64,000 nt of DNA from Saccharomycopsis fibuligera x Saccharomycopsis cf. fibuligera. Lineage: Eukaryota; Ascomycota; Saccharomycetes; Ascoideales; Saccharomycopsidaceae. Where the stretch lies: assembly GCA_001936135.1 (NCBI GenBank), contig CP012809.1, positions 1,847,501 through 1,911,500 on the forward strand. Reading direction: 5' to 3'. The position numbers and the translations under genes are program-made. The notes beneath the pieces are model-generated. The model was not told the DNA's origin. It did not search any database and saw nothing but the letters and a program-made list of their open reading frames with translations. Below, piece by piece: positions 1 through 9,783 of this stretch. Position 1 is the first letter of the stretch. The number at the start of each line of letters is the position of its first letter.

Positions 1-1
1 A

Positions 2-766
2 TTTTCCAGCAGTAATAAGAAAAGACCAAATAACTTGACATTTATTCGTACTTTTGGTTACAAAATTTACGATATGATTGAATTGCGTATTCAGCAAAAT
101 TACAGACTTTTGATGGATTTCAAAAAGACTACGTTCCAAGTTGGTTTGAAACCAATGTTTACTTTTAATGGCCCAGTTTTCGATAATCACCCAACTTTCC
201 AACATATTAAATCCCTCTTTTTGGATTTCTTTAGAGGTCAAACCACCGATTTACAAGATGTTGCAGGTTTGCAATATGTCATTACCTTGTCTGCTGCCGA
301 AGTGGAGGAAGGTAAACCTTTGCCACAAGTTTATTTCAGAGTTTATAAATTGAAATCATACAGAAGTGGGCAAAAATTACCTCGAATTGAACTTGAAGAA
401 ATTGGTCCAAGATTTGATTTTGCCATTGGTAGAGTTGAGTCTCCAGATGCGGAAATGGAAAAAGAAGCAATGAAGAAACCAAAACAATTAGAAACGAAAA
501 CCAAGAAGAATATTGATGTGGATAATATGGGTGATAAGATTGGTACTATTCATGTTGGTAAACAAGATTTGAGTACCTTACAGACAAGAAAAATTAAGGG
601 TCTTAAATCGAAATTTGATCAAGTGGATGACGATTTTGATGACCAAGAATATGCATACGCTGATGAAGTTTCGGGTGAGGAAGATGGTGAAGAAAGTGAA
701 GAGTTTGGTGAAGCCGACGTGGTGGAAGACGATGACGAGCCAAAAGCAAAGAAGCAAAAAGTGTAA
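2..766 (+). CDS. RPF2: Ribosome production factor 2 (Rpf2), Brix domain; 5' end outside window
   Basis: The frame is open from base 2, so the N-terminus (roughly 70-90 residues by comparison with the ~344-residue yeast protein) lies outside the window. About 254 residues are visible. They match the Rpf2 Brix domain (NLTFIRTFGYKIYDMIEL, then LKPMFTFNGPVFD and FLDFFRGQ). Rpf2 works with Rrs1 in the nucleolus to load the 5S RNP onto the pre-60S ribosome. The tail, from about residue 195 of the visible part, is highly acidic and ends in a Lys-rich KAKKQKV, typical of nucleolar proteins. It is convergent with MTD1, 219 bp apart. RPF2 and MTD1 are also neighbours in S. cerevisiae, there in tandem. 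Confidence 0.95.
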   Translation, partial: FSSSNKKRPNNLTFIRTFGYKIYDMIELRIQQNYRLLMDFKKTTFQVGLKPMFTFNGPVFDNHPTFQHIKSLFLDFFRGQTTDLQDVAGLQYVITLSAAEVEEGKPLPQVYFRVYKLKSYRSGQKLPRIELEEIGPRFDFAIGRVESPDAEMEKEAMKKPKQLETKTKKNIDVDNMGDKIGTIHVGKQDLSTLQTRKIKGLKSKFDQVDDDFDDQEYAYADEVSGEEDGEESEEFGEADVVEDDDEPKAKKQKV

Positions 767-985
767 ATTAGATTAGTGTGTTTTTTGTATTTCACTCATT
801 GATTATTATTATTATAATATATAGTTGTTTTCATTTATTTATTTTATTTCTTTTGCTAGAACAATATAGCTTGGTTTTTTTTGTTTTTATAAGAGATGTA
901 AGAATATAGGTAGACTAAGAACGTGTAAGGTAAGAAAGGAAAAAAAGAAAAAGTTAGTGATGAGCGAGCAGCCCAAAAATCAACA
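767..985. terminator. Convergent 3' region of RPF2 and MTD1
   Basis: A 219 bp AT-rich spacer with TATTATTATTATAATATATAG and T-rich runs must serve as the 3' end for both flanking genes. No discrete terminator or other element can be assigned. Confidence 0.4.
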
Positions 986-1987
986 TTAATTGCCAACTTT
1001 TTGCTCTTCAATAAGCTTTTGGTTATTAATCAAACGCAACAAGTTTCTCAACAACATCATAATAGTAACTTTACCAATTGAAGGCACGTACAAAGAAGCT
1101 CTTTCTTTAACTTCTGGAGAGAAGTTCTTCTCACTAGAAAAATTAATACACACTGCTCCATACTTGACATACTCAAGAGGAAATTTGTAATTTGCTGAAG
1201 GCACTCCAGTGATTATAACATCAGCATTTTTGGCCACTTCTTCCAATGACTTGTCAGTATCCACTGAGTGATGTCTTTTCAATTTGATATCTTCGCCTCT
1301 GGTGAAACATTGAATATTGTTAATGTCCACACTATACACAGTAGCCCCATCATTGGCCAACAATGCAGCAAGTGGACGACCCACCACTTCGGACCGGTTC
1401 ACCACTACTACATTCTTACCATAAAGACGGTTCCCGTATGGTAATAATGGATTATAAACTTTCAAGTATTCCAAAATTTTCACCACCGCAAGTGGAGTAC
1501 ATGGTAAAATTGATTTGATTTGCTGTTGGGCCGCCTCTACCTCAGTATCCAAAAATCTAACGTTATGATACATGTTTTGCACGTATTTGTGGTTCAACCC
1601 TTCAACATCCTTAGCTAAGGAGACAACTTGCTGCAAATATTGATCTTGTCCATTACCAAACACTGGGAAATACACCATGATGCCATCGACTTGATTGTCA
1701 TTATTAGCTTCAATGATGGCTTCTTCGAGGTCTTCCTTTTCAACTTCGCGTAATTCGTATTTGAAACCAAGTTGCTCACTGGTCTTACCGGTCCATTTGG
1801 CATACATCTTGGCAGCAGGATCACTGTTTGCAAGGAATCCAACAAGCTTTGGAGCACGATCAAGGGATGCTACTTTTTTGGTGATTTCATCAGTGTAGAT
1901 TTTAGCAATGGAACTGGCAACTATAGTACGGCCTTGATGAGCTGGGGTGGCACTAGGCTGTTGAGATTGAGAGTTTTCAGCAGACAT
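986..1987 (-). CDS. MTD1: NAD-dependent 5,10-methylenetetrahydrofolate dehydrogenase
   Basis: The 333-residue protein is close to the usual length of cytosolic Mtd1 (~320). It oxidises 5,10-methylene-THF to 5,10-methenyl-THF with NAD+ and so feeds one-carbon units to purine synthesis. The FolD-like fold is visible: an N-terminal catalytic part (MYAKWTGKTSEQLGF, DGIMVYFPVF) and a Rossmann part with VVVNRSEVVGRPLAALL near residue 195 and DVIITGVPSANY near 255. The yeast monofunctional, NAD-specific enzyme lacks the formyl-THF synthetase domain, as here. The start is the first ATG, followed by a short Ser/Gln-rich leader. Two TGACTC elements lie upstream. Confidence 0.96.
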   Translation of the reverse strand: MSAENSQSQQPSATPAHQGRTIVASSIAKIYTDEITKKVASLDRAPKLVGFLANSDPAAKMYAKWTGKTSEQLGFKYELREVEKEDLEEAIIEANNDNQVDGIMVYFPVFGNGQDQYLQQVVSLAKDVEGLNHKYVQNMYHNVRFLDTEVEAAQQQIKSILPCTPLAVVKILEYLKVYNPLLPYGNRLYGKNVVVVNRSEVVGRPLAALLANDGATVYSVDINNIQCFTRGEDIKLKRHHSVDTDKSLEEVAKNADVIITGVPSANYKFPLEYVKYGAVCINFSSEKNFSPEVKERASLYVPSIGKVTIMMLLRNLLRLINNQKLIEEQKVGN

Positions 1988-2145
1988 TTTGGATAATCTA
2001 TTGTGAGGTTTGAGTTAGATGAGTAGTGAGCAGCGGGTAGGAGGATGGAGACAGCTCTCGAGAACAGAGAAGGTGCTGTTCTGTCAAGAAGCCATCAGAG
2101 AAGAGTAGAAGTTATGCTGCAGGACAAAAACATGAGAATGAAAAA

Positions 2146-2151
2146 TGACTC
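2146..2151 (+). promoter_or_regulatory. TGACTC element upstream of MTD1
   Basis: TGACTC lies 159 bp upstream of the MTD1 start. In S. cerevisiae this hexamer is the Bas1 and Gcn4 core and drives one-carbon and purine genes, including MTD1. Presence is direct; function is inferred. Confidence 0.45.
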
Positions 2152-2162
2152 CATGCTGACTG

Positions 2163-2188
2163 CACTCACTCACTCACTCACTCACTCA
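2163..2188 (+). repeat. (CACT)n tetranucleotide microsatellite
   Basis: About 6.5 perfect copies of CACT, followed at once by an A-rich run. It lies about 180 bp upstream of the MTD1 start, between its two TGACTC elements. Confidence 0.9.
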
Positions 2189-2282
2189 AAAAAAAAAAAA
2201 AAAAAATAAAAAAATAAAATAAAATTTTTCTCGGGCGGGCGTATTACTACGGTAATGTACGTGGACCTAAGAGTGAATCGAG

Positions 2283-2289
2283 TGACTCA
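2283..2289 (+). promoter_or_regulatory. TGACTCA Gcn4/Bas1-type site upstream of MTD1
   Basis: A perfect TGACTCA, the optimal Gcn4 site and containing the Bas1 core, lies 296 bp upstream of the MTD1 start. With the site at 2146 it suggests amino-acid or purine control of MTD1. Confidence 0.5.
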
Positions 2290-2348
2290 GCCGTGCTGTG
2301 CTAAATATACTTGTACAAATAACATCAAATGCTAACATTACAGACATG

Positions 2349-2364
2349 TATTAGACGTCTAATA
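2349..2364. promoter_or_regulatory. 16 bp perfect palindrome around GACGTC
   Basis: TATTAGACGTCTAATA is self-complementary over 16 bp with a CRE-like GACGTC centre. It lies 362 bp upstream of the MTD1 start. It could bind a dimeric factor (bZIP type); no factor can be named. Confidence 0.35.
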
Positions 2365-2745
2365 GTACTATAGTTGTAGACCGGGCATCTTGTTGCTGCT
2401 TTATAAAGCAAACAAAACACAAAGCTCCGCTCAAGTAGCCTATTCCTGCTTGTTCTCAGTGTTACTCAAGTCGTGTAACTTTTCTGAACTCACAGCTGTC
2501 TTTGAAATCTCTGGTTTTATATTCTCTACGAAGTCGGGAGACCAGTATACTGGGTGGAGTTTGTTGTAGCGACATCTGTGTCTCTGAGAGTATCGATAAG
2601 GCGGTACGTTAATTAAGGTACAAACTAATTGGAACAGTTAGCAGATACAACTTCGGTCCTATTGCGAATATATGATAACTGTTCTGTGTATTTGCTCTTT
2701 TTTCTTTTATAAACAAGAAAAAAGGATTTTTCGAATGATGGATTG

Positions 2746-3278
2746 TCATAAAAGCAGTGGCTGTTTGATAATAATACTACTATGGCACTTCATCAGAGAC
2801 TGTAAAGCTTTTGGCAAAATTCGATCTCTCAACTTGCTTACGCTTACAAGACGCTTTGGCGCCTGTAGAATTACTATAATGGGAAATACACAAAAGAGAC
2901 AAGAGTGTAGTACCCCTCCTCTTGATTTACTAGCAGTACTTTTGTAGACACAGCCGTCACTGTAATGATGGAAATCAGCAAAGTATATTTGGACCAAACC
3001 TTTTTTCTTCTCAAAAGCTTCTCGGTATAGTCTATACTCCTCTGACGCTGAAGCGCAGTTACGGTTAAAAGCTGTAATTGACAAAGCTGTGATTGCCAAC
3101 TAGCTACTTTCATGTCAATAATGTTAGTAAATCCTTTCAATTTGTAGATAGGTCTGTTTTTGTCGGAAGGTATTGATAATAAATTAAAGACCTTTAATAG
3201 TCTTTTGTTCAAAATAATAATTAGAATCTCGACATCTTCATGATAATAATTTTTCCTGTAATCAAACCATGACCACAA
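2746..3278 (-). pseudogene. Possible decayed gene, protein-like minus-strand frames
   Basis: Overlapping minus-strand frames (ORFs of 117 and 134 codons) look more protein-like than the surroundings. They include a stretch resembling a secretory leader (AITALSITAF) followed by a Cys-containing body (SDGCVYKSTASKS). No single frame gives a convincing whole protein and no family is recognised, so this is best read as the remains of a small, perhaps secreted, protein gene. It could also be chance. Confidence 0.2.
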
Positions 3279-3410
3279 ATGTTTTCCCTGGTAAAAGAAT
3301 ATTGACTGATCTCCATTGATGGGCCAGATTTCAGATCAAAAAGAAATTATCAACTACATTAACTAAATGATTGAATTTTCTGTTGAGGTCAAATACATTC
3401 CCTTTTGATT

Positions 3411-3770
3411 TCATTCTGTGATATTATATGGTTCACCGAGCACCGCTAAAAATTGGGAAATTTCCAAAAAAATTTTTTTTATGTTTTTGAAAGAGTCAAG
3501 AGTTTCTGAGTTTTTTAGTTGTTTACCAGAAAACTCTGTGTGTATATTATGAATATCGTTTATTCTGTAATTGAGAAACTCCAACTCGATGGACCTCTTC
3601 GACAATTCATCAATGTTTTTGACGCCAGTACTTACTAGACGTAACTCTTTGGGGAATTTTTTGTTTTCAATTTGACTTTCGAAGCTAAATCTTGGACCTG
3701 TAAAATCTGGTATTCTATGGGATTTAAAAGAATCAGATTTGCTAAAATTGTTGCAAGGCTCGAAAAACAT
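3411..3770 (-). CDS. Unassigned 119-residue ORF
   Basis: An ATG-to-stop frame encodes 119 mostly hydrophilic residues with a likely helical second half (NIDELSKRSIELEFLNYRI). No signal peptide, membrane segment or known motif is visible. It lies in the large gap upstream of the MFS gene and just upstream, on the same strand, of the possible decayed gene at 2746-3278, so the two may be parts of one lost locus. It could equally be a chance ORF. Confidence 0.2.
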   Translation of the reverse strand: MFFEPCNNFSKSDSFKSHRIPDFTGPRFSFESQIENKKFPKELRLVSTGVKNIDELSKRSIELEFLNYRINDIHNIHTEFSGKQLKNSETLDSFKNIKKIFLEISQFLAVLGEPYNITE

Positions 3771-4570
3771 AGCAAACGAGCTACAGCGAACATCTCTGGT
3801 AAAGGATTGATCTAAGAAACTGTATAATTGTTTTAATCAATTAAAAAATAGCACCATTTACAAAACGTTTAACTTTTTGTGTTATGTGCAATATTATTCA
3901 ACCGAGAATTTTGAAATTACCCAAAGAAAAGTTTGGTTTTATGTACTCCAAAAAGCATGGGTTGATTTTTGTGCTACTTCGCTTTCTGGCTTGTCAGAGG
4001 TTTATCTAATTCTCATTTTAATTGATATAGAATTGTACTACATTATTTGCTCGTCATGGCGGTATACATGATATATTGAAGATTTTGCTGGTTTTTCATT
4101 GCAGTTCTTTTTGAGTTATTGCAGATATTGCCGTTGACGTGGTGTAGTTTTTTCATTGTGTAATGGTGCGGCAGATTAGATGGTCTGTTCATTCCCATTT
4201 TCAGTTTATATATTTTCTTTTTGTCCGCAGCCACACTCGCTTGCATGATAGATTGTAACAGTGGTATACTATATCACTAATTGTTTTGTTTAGTGTTTTA
4301 TTCGTCTATATAAATATATTTAAATTTGGAACTAAATATACAGGTACGCACGGCTGTTCTCCACTAATTCAACAATCTGTGACACTTTGGCTTGCTACAT
4401 TTTGCTGAGTAATTGTTTTTCTTCGGGAGATCTCTTTTTGTGATAACTGATTCTCGATTCTCCTGCCTGCTCTGCTAACATCTCTCTCCAGCACAGTCTG
4501 TTTCCAGTATGCTACTGGGCCTATAGCGCATTGTATCTTACCATAGCACATCATCCATAGCATTACACAG

Positions 4571-6988
4571 ATGACGAACTCTCTGTCCTTACAACACCAG
4601 AGCCAGGCGTCGCATCCTGCGCTGTCCCCGCCTTTCCTCGACGAGCAGCCTGGTGCCCTTGAATCCTCAAGTACCAATAACAACACGAATACTAATATTT
4701 CCTCTAAGCCAAACTCGACTGTCCGTACGGCTAATCTCAATCATGAAGCAGATCTTGATTTTGATATCGTCCTCGATACCTCTTCAGAAACAAGCTCCCT
4801 TGATAGAAAAGTCTCTGGCTACCAGCCTCAAACTCTTAATCATGACTCAATAACTAACCGCAAACAGTCAAACACCATCAACAACTCTGCTACCAATAGT
4901 CTTCTCAGCAACAATAATAATAATAATAATAATAATAATAACTCCAATGCAACTTTGAGCAGATCACACTCAGTAACTTCATTGTCACGCAGTTTGAGCA
5001 AACAACTCTCTCATAACATCAAATCTATCAAAGATGCAGTCCGTGATGATAATCAGCAAACTTTGCAAGAACATGAGTCAAAATTACAAAATTTTCATAC
5101 CGCATACTATGCGAACATGGAAGATGATATTGAACAAGAGTTGCAAAGCAGGAAGCACCAGCAGAGACAACTTTCAACGTCAAGGAATACGATAAATGTT
5201 GATTGTAATGACACTGGAGATTATTTTGGCCCTGATAGTGAAAATAACAACAACAACAACGGCAACCATACATCAAATAATACAAAAACCATACATCAAA
5301 CTGCAGAAGAAGAAAGTGATTTGGAACTTCAAAATGAAAAATCATACTCCGCTAAAGTCACTGAGGAAGATGAAATTCCTGATGGAGGAATAGCGGCTTG
5401 GATGTCAGCTATTGCTGCTTTAATGTTGGTTACTAGTTCATGGGGTTCCAACTCAAGTTATGGGGTGTTTTTGCAATATTATTTAAACAATGATACTTTT
5501 CATGGAGCTAGTGAATATGATTTTGCTTTAATTGGTTGCATTGTTGTGTTCTTAGCCCAAGCACTTGCTCCTTTTGCTCTTTTATTTGTGCCGATGATTG
5601 GCTTCAAACCGACTTTGGTGCTTGGTATGGTTTTCCAATTTGCCGGGTATATATTAGCAAGTTTTGCTACTAACATTTGGCAGCTTTATTTGACTCAGGG
5701 GGTACTTGTTGGCATATCATTCTCATTGCTTTTCATTCCCGGATCAATTGTCATACCTCAGTGGTTTTCCAGTAAAAGAGCCGTGGCTAATGGTATAGTA
5801 AGCAGTGGTGCTGGGCTCGGTGGGATTGTTTTTTCTCTTTCAGTTAATAAAATTATTGAGAGAAGTGGGGATCAGAGATGGGCTCTTAGGTATTTGGCCC
5901 TTGCTACATGCTTCCTTAGTGGGTTAGCAACATTAATGATTCGTAACAGAACATTCAAAAAGCAAAAAGTTACTAAAAAATATTTTGTTGAACAATTCAA
6001 AACTCTTTTTGATTGGACAATTATTAAAGAATACCCTCCTTTAACCATCGGCTTTTGGTTTGGATTTGTATTTTTAGCTTATTCGATGGAATTGTTTACG
6101 TTATCAGATTTTGGTACTAGCGTTGGATTGACTGCGCACCAAGGTTCAGTGCTTACAGCAATTTTCAATTTGGGTCAATTTTTTGGTCGTCCAGCCTTGG
6201 GTCTAGTAGCTGATCGTTTGGGTAGAATCAATTTTACAATATTATGTTGCATTTTCAATTTAATCTTGCTTTATGCCTTTTGGATTAATGCTACTAATTA
6301 TGGATCTCTAATTGCCTTTTCATTGATTAGTGGCTGCTCAATGGGTGTTGGTTCATTAATGATGCAACCATTATCAGCAGACAATATTTCAAGCTCTAGC
6401 AAGTTTCCAGCTTCTTATTCTTTGGTTAATATCATTGTTGGTATTTTCAGCTTGCCTTCAGAAGTGATTATGCTTGCATTGCGAGACAAGAAAAGTAATA
6501 AACCATATTTACACGCTCAAATTTTTGGTGGATTATGTATTGTGGTGGGAATTTTAATAATTACGAGTTTAAGAGAATGGAAAATTCGAAAAGTTTTGTC
6601 AGGGAGATTAATTGCTACAATCAAGAAATTGGAAGAGTATGAAGCCGATGAAAAGAGACCAGAATTGGAAACTGAATATACGAAAAAACCAACCAGGTCT
6701 GGTGAATTTGGTGAAAAACATAGAAGGGCACGCTTACATACTATTTTGAATACCAATAATACTCGTGCGGTGACTAATAACCTAAGCGATGAGCAGAATA
6801 ATGGTAAAAATGAAATCGGTGCTGCTAGTGTTTCTCCTAATGACGTTCATGAGAAAGATAATGGTAATACCGAAGATGGCAAGGATACGAAAGAATTATT
6901 GTTAAAAAGAAAGCAACATTATGGAATGTTGCTCAAGCCATCATTACTGGCTTTTGTGGCAAGGATTTTGTATCCAATGAAAGTTTAG
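4571..6988 (+). CDS. MCH-family major facilitator transporter (monocarboxylate-permease type)
   Basis: An 805-residue membrane protein of the yeast MCH/MCT subgroup of the major facilitator superfamily. After ~265 hydrophilic residues rich in Asn, Ser and Gln (with an (AAT)n Asn run) comes IPDGGIAAWM at about 269, the DGG signature that starts TM1 in MCT-type carriers. Some twelve hydrophobic segments follow in two blocks separated by a basic loop (NRTFKKQKVTKKYF), then a ~120-residue hydrophilic tail. GRPALGLVADRLGRINF is the conserved loop between TM8 and TM9. S. cerevisiae relatives are Mch2, Mch4, Mch5 (riboflavin) and Esbp6. The long N-terminus recalls Esbp6, but the paralogue and the substrate cannot be settled from sequence alone. 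Confidence 0.85.
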   Translation: MTNSLSLQHQSQASHPALSPPFLDEQPGALESSSTNNNTNTNISSKPNSTVRTANLNHEADLDFDIVLDTSSETSSLDRKVSGYQPQTLNHDSITNRKQSNTINNSATNSLLSNNNNNNNNNNNSNATLSRSHSVTSLSRSLSKQLSHNIKSIKDAVRDDNQQTLQEHESKLQNFHTAYYANMEDDIEQELQSRKHQQRQLSTSRNTINVDCNDTGDYFGPDSENNNNNNGNHTSNNTKTIHQTAEEESDLELQNEKSYSAKVTEEDEIPDGGIAAWMSAIAALMLVTSSWGSNSSYGVFLQYYLNNDTFHGASEYDFALIGCIVVFLAQALAPFALLFVPMIGFKPTLVLGMVFQFAGYILASFATNIWQLYLTQGVLVGISFSLLFIPGSIVIPQWFSSKRAVANGIVSSGAGLGGIVFSLSVNKIIERSGDQRWALRYLALATCFLSGLATLMIRNRTFKKQKVTKKYFVEQFKTLFDWTIIKEYPPLTIGFWFGFVFLAYSMELFTLSDFGTSVGLTAHQGSVLTAIFNLGQFFGRPALGLVADRLGRINFTILCCIFNLILLYAFWINATNYGSLIAFSLISGCSMGVGSLMMQPLSADNISSSSKFPASYSLVNIIVGIFSLPSEVIMLALRDKKSNKPYLHAQIFGGLCIVVGILIITSLREWKIRKVLSGRLIATIKKLEEYEADEKRPELETEYTKKPTRSGEFGEKHRRARLHTILNTNNTRAVTNNLSDEQNNGKNEIGAASVSPNDVHEKDNGNTEDGKDTKELLLKRKQHYGMLLKPSLLAFVARILYPMKV

Positions 6989-8271
6989 TTTCTCTCATAA
7001 GTTTTGAATTTTTTTTTTTTTGTTTAATTTTATTTTATTATTTTATTTTATTCTGTTGCTGTTTTTTTTTTGGTGTTTATTTGATGCTCCATAATTTTCT
7101 TGTCTCGAGACACTTTTGTTGACTCTTTAACTTTATTGTTTATTGTTTGAAGTTAACTTTTTAATGTTTATCATTTGCATTTTTATTGTTTACTGTTTAC
7201 TATTTACTGTTTACTGTTTACTGTTTACTGTTTACTGTTTACTGTTTACTGTCCACTGTTCACCTCCTTTTTCTTTTTTTTTCTTTACCTCCCAACAATT
7301 TAACTGTTTCATTTTCTTTTTTTGTAACTTTTTCGTTATAGATATTAGATATTCCTTTTGTTCAATCATCTTGATTTTTTAATAATTTATTTACTTTTTT
7401 TTCTACTATTTTTTTTTTTTTTTTCGCATTCAATTAAATCTGGATAGATGTTTTATTATTGCCAATTAAAGTTTTTATTTTTATTGTATCATTCACTTTA
7501 TCTAAATTATTTTCGCCTAGCTGGACATTGTTACTGTTGATATTAATGCTAGCTCCACCAAAGATTTATGTATTGATGTTTCGTCTTGGCTTGTTATGGT
7601 GTTTTTCTTCGCCTTGTTAGGTTTCGTGCTTTGCAATGTTTTAAGTATCGTTTAATCTTTGCACCAAATGACAGATTAATTGACTGATAGACTCAAATGT
7701 AGTGTCAACCAAAAAGTGAGTTTCTTTGGAAGCATAGATGATATAAGTCTACTCTGTTACTCTGTTACTTTGTTATTTCGTTGTTCGTTCTTGGAGCTTT
7801 TTATTTTTTTTTTTTTTTTTTTTTTGCACAATCAATAAATAAAGTCTGCCAGCCACATCCAATCAGCTAGACAAATAAGTATGAAGAAAAACAAGACATT
7901 AAAAAAGCACAAAAAATTTACCAGTATTAACACCTTTTAAGGAATTAAGGGTTGACTTAGATACTAGCTACGGGGAACTTCAGATGTATAATGCCCTAAT
8001 GTCCTAATGTCCTAAGTTGTGTGTACGCTGCTGAAAAAGCTTGTATTAACTTATAAAAACAATCTGAGCAGCGGCTTGACTTGTCAGCTTGATCAAGCGA
8101 AATTACCCAAGGGTAATTAAGCCAGTAAACAGTAAAAAAATAACAGATACACATAGATTCTCTCCCGTATCGTCCGTCCTTTATAGATTGCCAACTATTC
8201 AAGTAGAAGTTTGACTAACCACTTTCTGGTATTAGTATCATGATTACATAATCAATAATTAACACTGCCGC
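6989..8271. other. 1.3 kb convergent intergenic region
   Basis: Lies between the 3' ends of the MFS gene and the RRN10-like gene. It is very T-rich on the plus strand and contains a 7 bp minisatellite (7188-7257) and T runs near 7007, 7410 and 7807. No RNA gene or convincing ORF was seen. Confidence 0.6.
7188..7257 (+). repeat. GTTTACT 7 bp minisatellite
   Basis: About ten head-to-tail copies of GTTTACT, mostly identical, with divergent units at the right edge (GTCCACT, GTTCACC) and one ATTTACT. It starts about 200 bp after the MFS stop codon, possibly within its 3' UTR. Confidence 0.9.
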
Positions 8272-9783
8272 TCATTCAAGACCTGCTCCTGGTCGGATCA
8301 CCAGCACCTTCCCCTTGCCTTTACCTTTGCCTTTGGGTTTGACTATGCCTTTACTCTTCTTATTTTTTGTTGCAGTTTTGCTCTTATTCTTGTTCCTCGT
8401 AGTGCCAAGTTTTGATCTCGTACTGGACCTTATTGTTGTTGAGGTCGCAGCATTAGGATTTTCAGAAGCTGCTGTGGAAGTAATTGAAGGAGAAGCACCT
8501 GATTTTGGCATCTTTTGTAAGTTTGATTTCGGTATTGATATCTTTGCCTTAATTTCCGCTTTTGATTTTGATTTTGATTTTGATTTTGATTTTGATTTAG
8601 GCTTGGAACCTGGTGCTCGTTTTTGAGTCGACTTAGCGTTAGCAAATTGGCCGCTTAACTCATCATTAGTTTCCAAGATAAACTCATCACTGTCAGCATT
8701 GTCCTCGTCATTACAGTCATTACTGCCATCACCACCAGCAAAATTACCAGCATCACCAACATCGGTGCCGCGTATGTTATTCCGTAAGCCACCAATCTCC
8801 AAATCGTCATTATCTAAACCATCATCACCGTCATCGCTGTCGTCACCATTATCAGCAACACCACTTGTAAGTCTGTCTTCCTCTTCTTTTGAAAACTTCC
8901 AATCAATAAACTGCTTGAATGCTTCTCCTTGCGCGTCGTCGCCTCCAGGGCCCGCACCACCCCCCACACTGCCGGTAAGAAACTCCTCAACCATATCTTC
9001 TACCAATAACCCCACTGCAATTAACGCAGTCTCATCCCACTGTCGCTCAATTAAATGATGAGCAACCTCAGATCTCATTGACTGCAAACGTTGGGTGAAA
9101 TAGTAGTGGATCATTTGTAAAAGATCCGAATCTGGAAGGCATTCAGGTGGATCCTTGTTTTTATCATTGTTTGAATCTATGATATCGTCATTAGGGATGT
9201 GTTGTTTCTGTTTTCCTCTTCCGCGCTTTACAGGCTTGACGGGTTTGTTGGCCTTGCTGGTTTTCTCATCATTGGCACCGCTGGGCACTATTGAATATGG
9301 TGCGTATAGTAATGGATTCGCGCCTGGAAAATCATCTCGATTTCTTATGGCTACATCATATCTAAAATGTTTTGATCTAGCGAGAACTTCATCTGGTGAT
9401 ATAGGGTAGCCAGGATGGAATTTCACTTCTATCGCTGAATGTTGAGAACTTGTAGATACATTAATGTCATTTTCAATACTATCATAATTATCAACAGTAT
9501 CGCCAGTATGATTATTGCTATTATCATCAGCCCTCAAGTTACTATTGGGATGCCTTTTTTTGCGTCTCCTTAAATCTGCTGCTGCTGCTTCGTCCTTCTC
9601 AAGTTGTAATATTTGGCCTCTTGACCCACCAATCAAGGCAGGAATCTTATCTTGATCAAGATTTAAAAGTTGTCTCTTTGTCACTGTGCCATCAGCTGGC
9701 GCACGATTGAATCTCCTCACTTCATCATTAACCGCTTCGTAAATGTTGCAACGGGCAAAGTATGCGGCTCCTGATTTGACCAT
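8272..9783 (-). CDS. RRN10: Rrn10-like subunit of the RNA polymerase I upstream activating factor, much enlarged
   Basis: The 503-residue protein matches the short (~145-residue) S. cerevisiae Rrn10 in pieces, in order. CNIYEAVNDEVRRF at residues 12-25 matches its NVYEACSNIIKEF. SPDEVLARSKHF at ~129 matches its ADEVLAEK. The core DLLQMIHYYFTQ...WDETALIAVGLLVEDMVEEFLT at 220-270 matches its HYYATQ and DETSLITLGLLIEKWVKDYLT. EAFKQFIDWKF at ~287 follows. Rrn10 with Rrn5, Rrn9, Uaf30 and histones H3/H4 forms UAF, which binds the rDNA promoter. Extra material is a basic loop (165-195), an acidic Asp-rich stretch (310-375) and a Lys/Ser tail (390-503) with a KS repeat and GKGKGKGK. Divergent from SLD5. 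Confidence 0.68.
   Translation of the reverse strand: MVKSGAAYFARCNIYEAVNDEVRRFNRAPADGTVTKRQLLNLDQDKIPALIGGSRGQILQLEKDEAAAADLRRRKKRHPNSNLRADDNSNNHTGDTVDNYDSIENDINVSTSSQHSAIEVKFHPGYPISPDEVLARSKHFRYDVAIRNRDDFPGANPLLYAPYSIVPSGANDEKTSKANKPVKPVKRGRGKQKQHIPNDDIIDSNNDKNKDPPECLPDSDLLQMIHYYFTQRLQSMRSEVAHHLIERQWDETALIAVGLLVEDMVEEFLTGSVGGGAGPGGDDAQGEAFKQFIDWKFSKEEEDRLTSGVADNGDDSDDGDDGLDNDDLEIGGLRNNIRGTDVGDAGNFAGGDGSNDCNDEDNADSDEFILETNDELSGQFANAKSTQKRAPGSKPKSKSKSKSKSKSKAEIKAKISIPKSNLQKMPKSGASPSITSTAASENPNAATSTTIRSSTRSKLGTTRNKNKSKTATKNKKSKGIVKPKGKGKGKGKVLVIRPGAGLE
8564..8600 (-). repeat. In-frame hexanucleotide repeat in the RRN10-like tail
   Basis: About six copies of the 6-mer TTTTGA (plus strand), read on the minus strand as alternating Lys-Ser. 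It is likely to vary in length between strains. Confidence 0.8.

Larger units (their letters stand above)
1988..4570. other. 2.6 kb intergenic region between MTD1 and the MFS gene
   Basis: No gene could be identified. It holds the divergent promoters of MTD1 and the transporter, a CACT repeat and A-tract near 2163-2220, two TGACTC motifs, a 16 bp palindrome, and two minus-strand stretches of protein-like open frame (2746-3278 and 3411-3770) listed separately as possible gene remains. Confidence 0.6.

Noticed and set aside
3123-3129. Minus-strand TACTAAC with a GTAAGT at about 3635, as an intron joining the 3411-3770 ORF to the frames below
   Set aside because: The intron would be ~500 nt, the joined product has no recognisable family, and several acceptors are equally possible.
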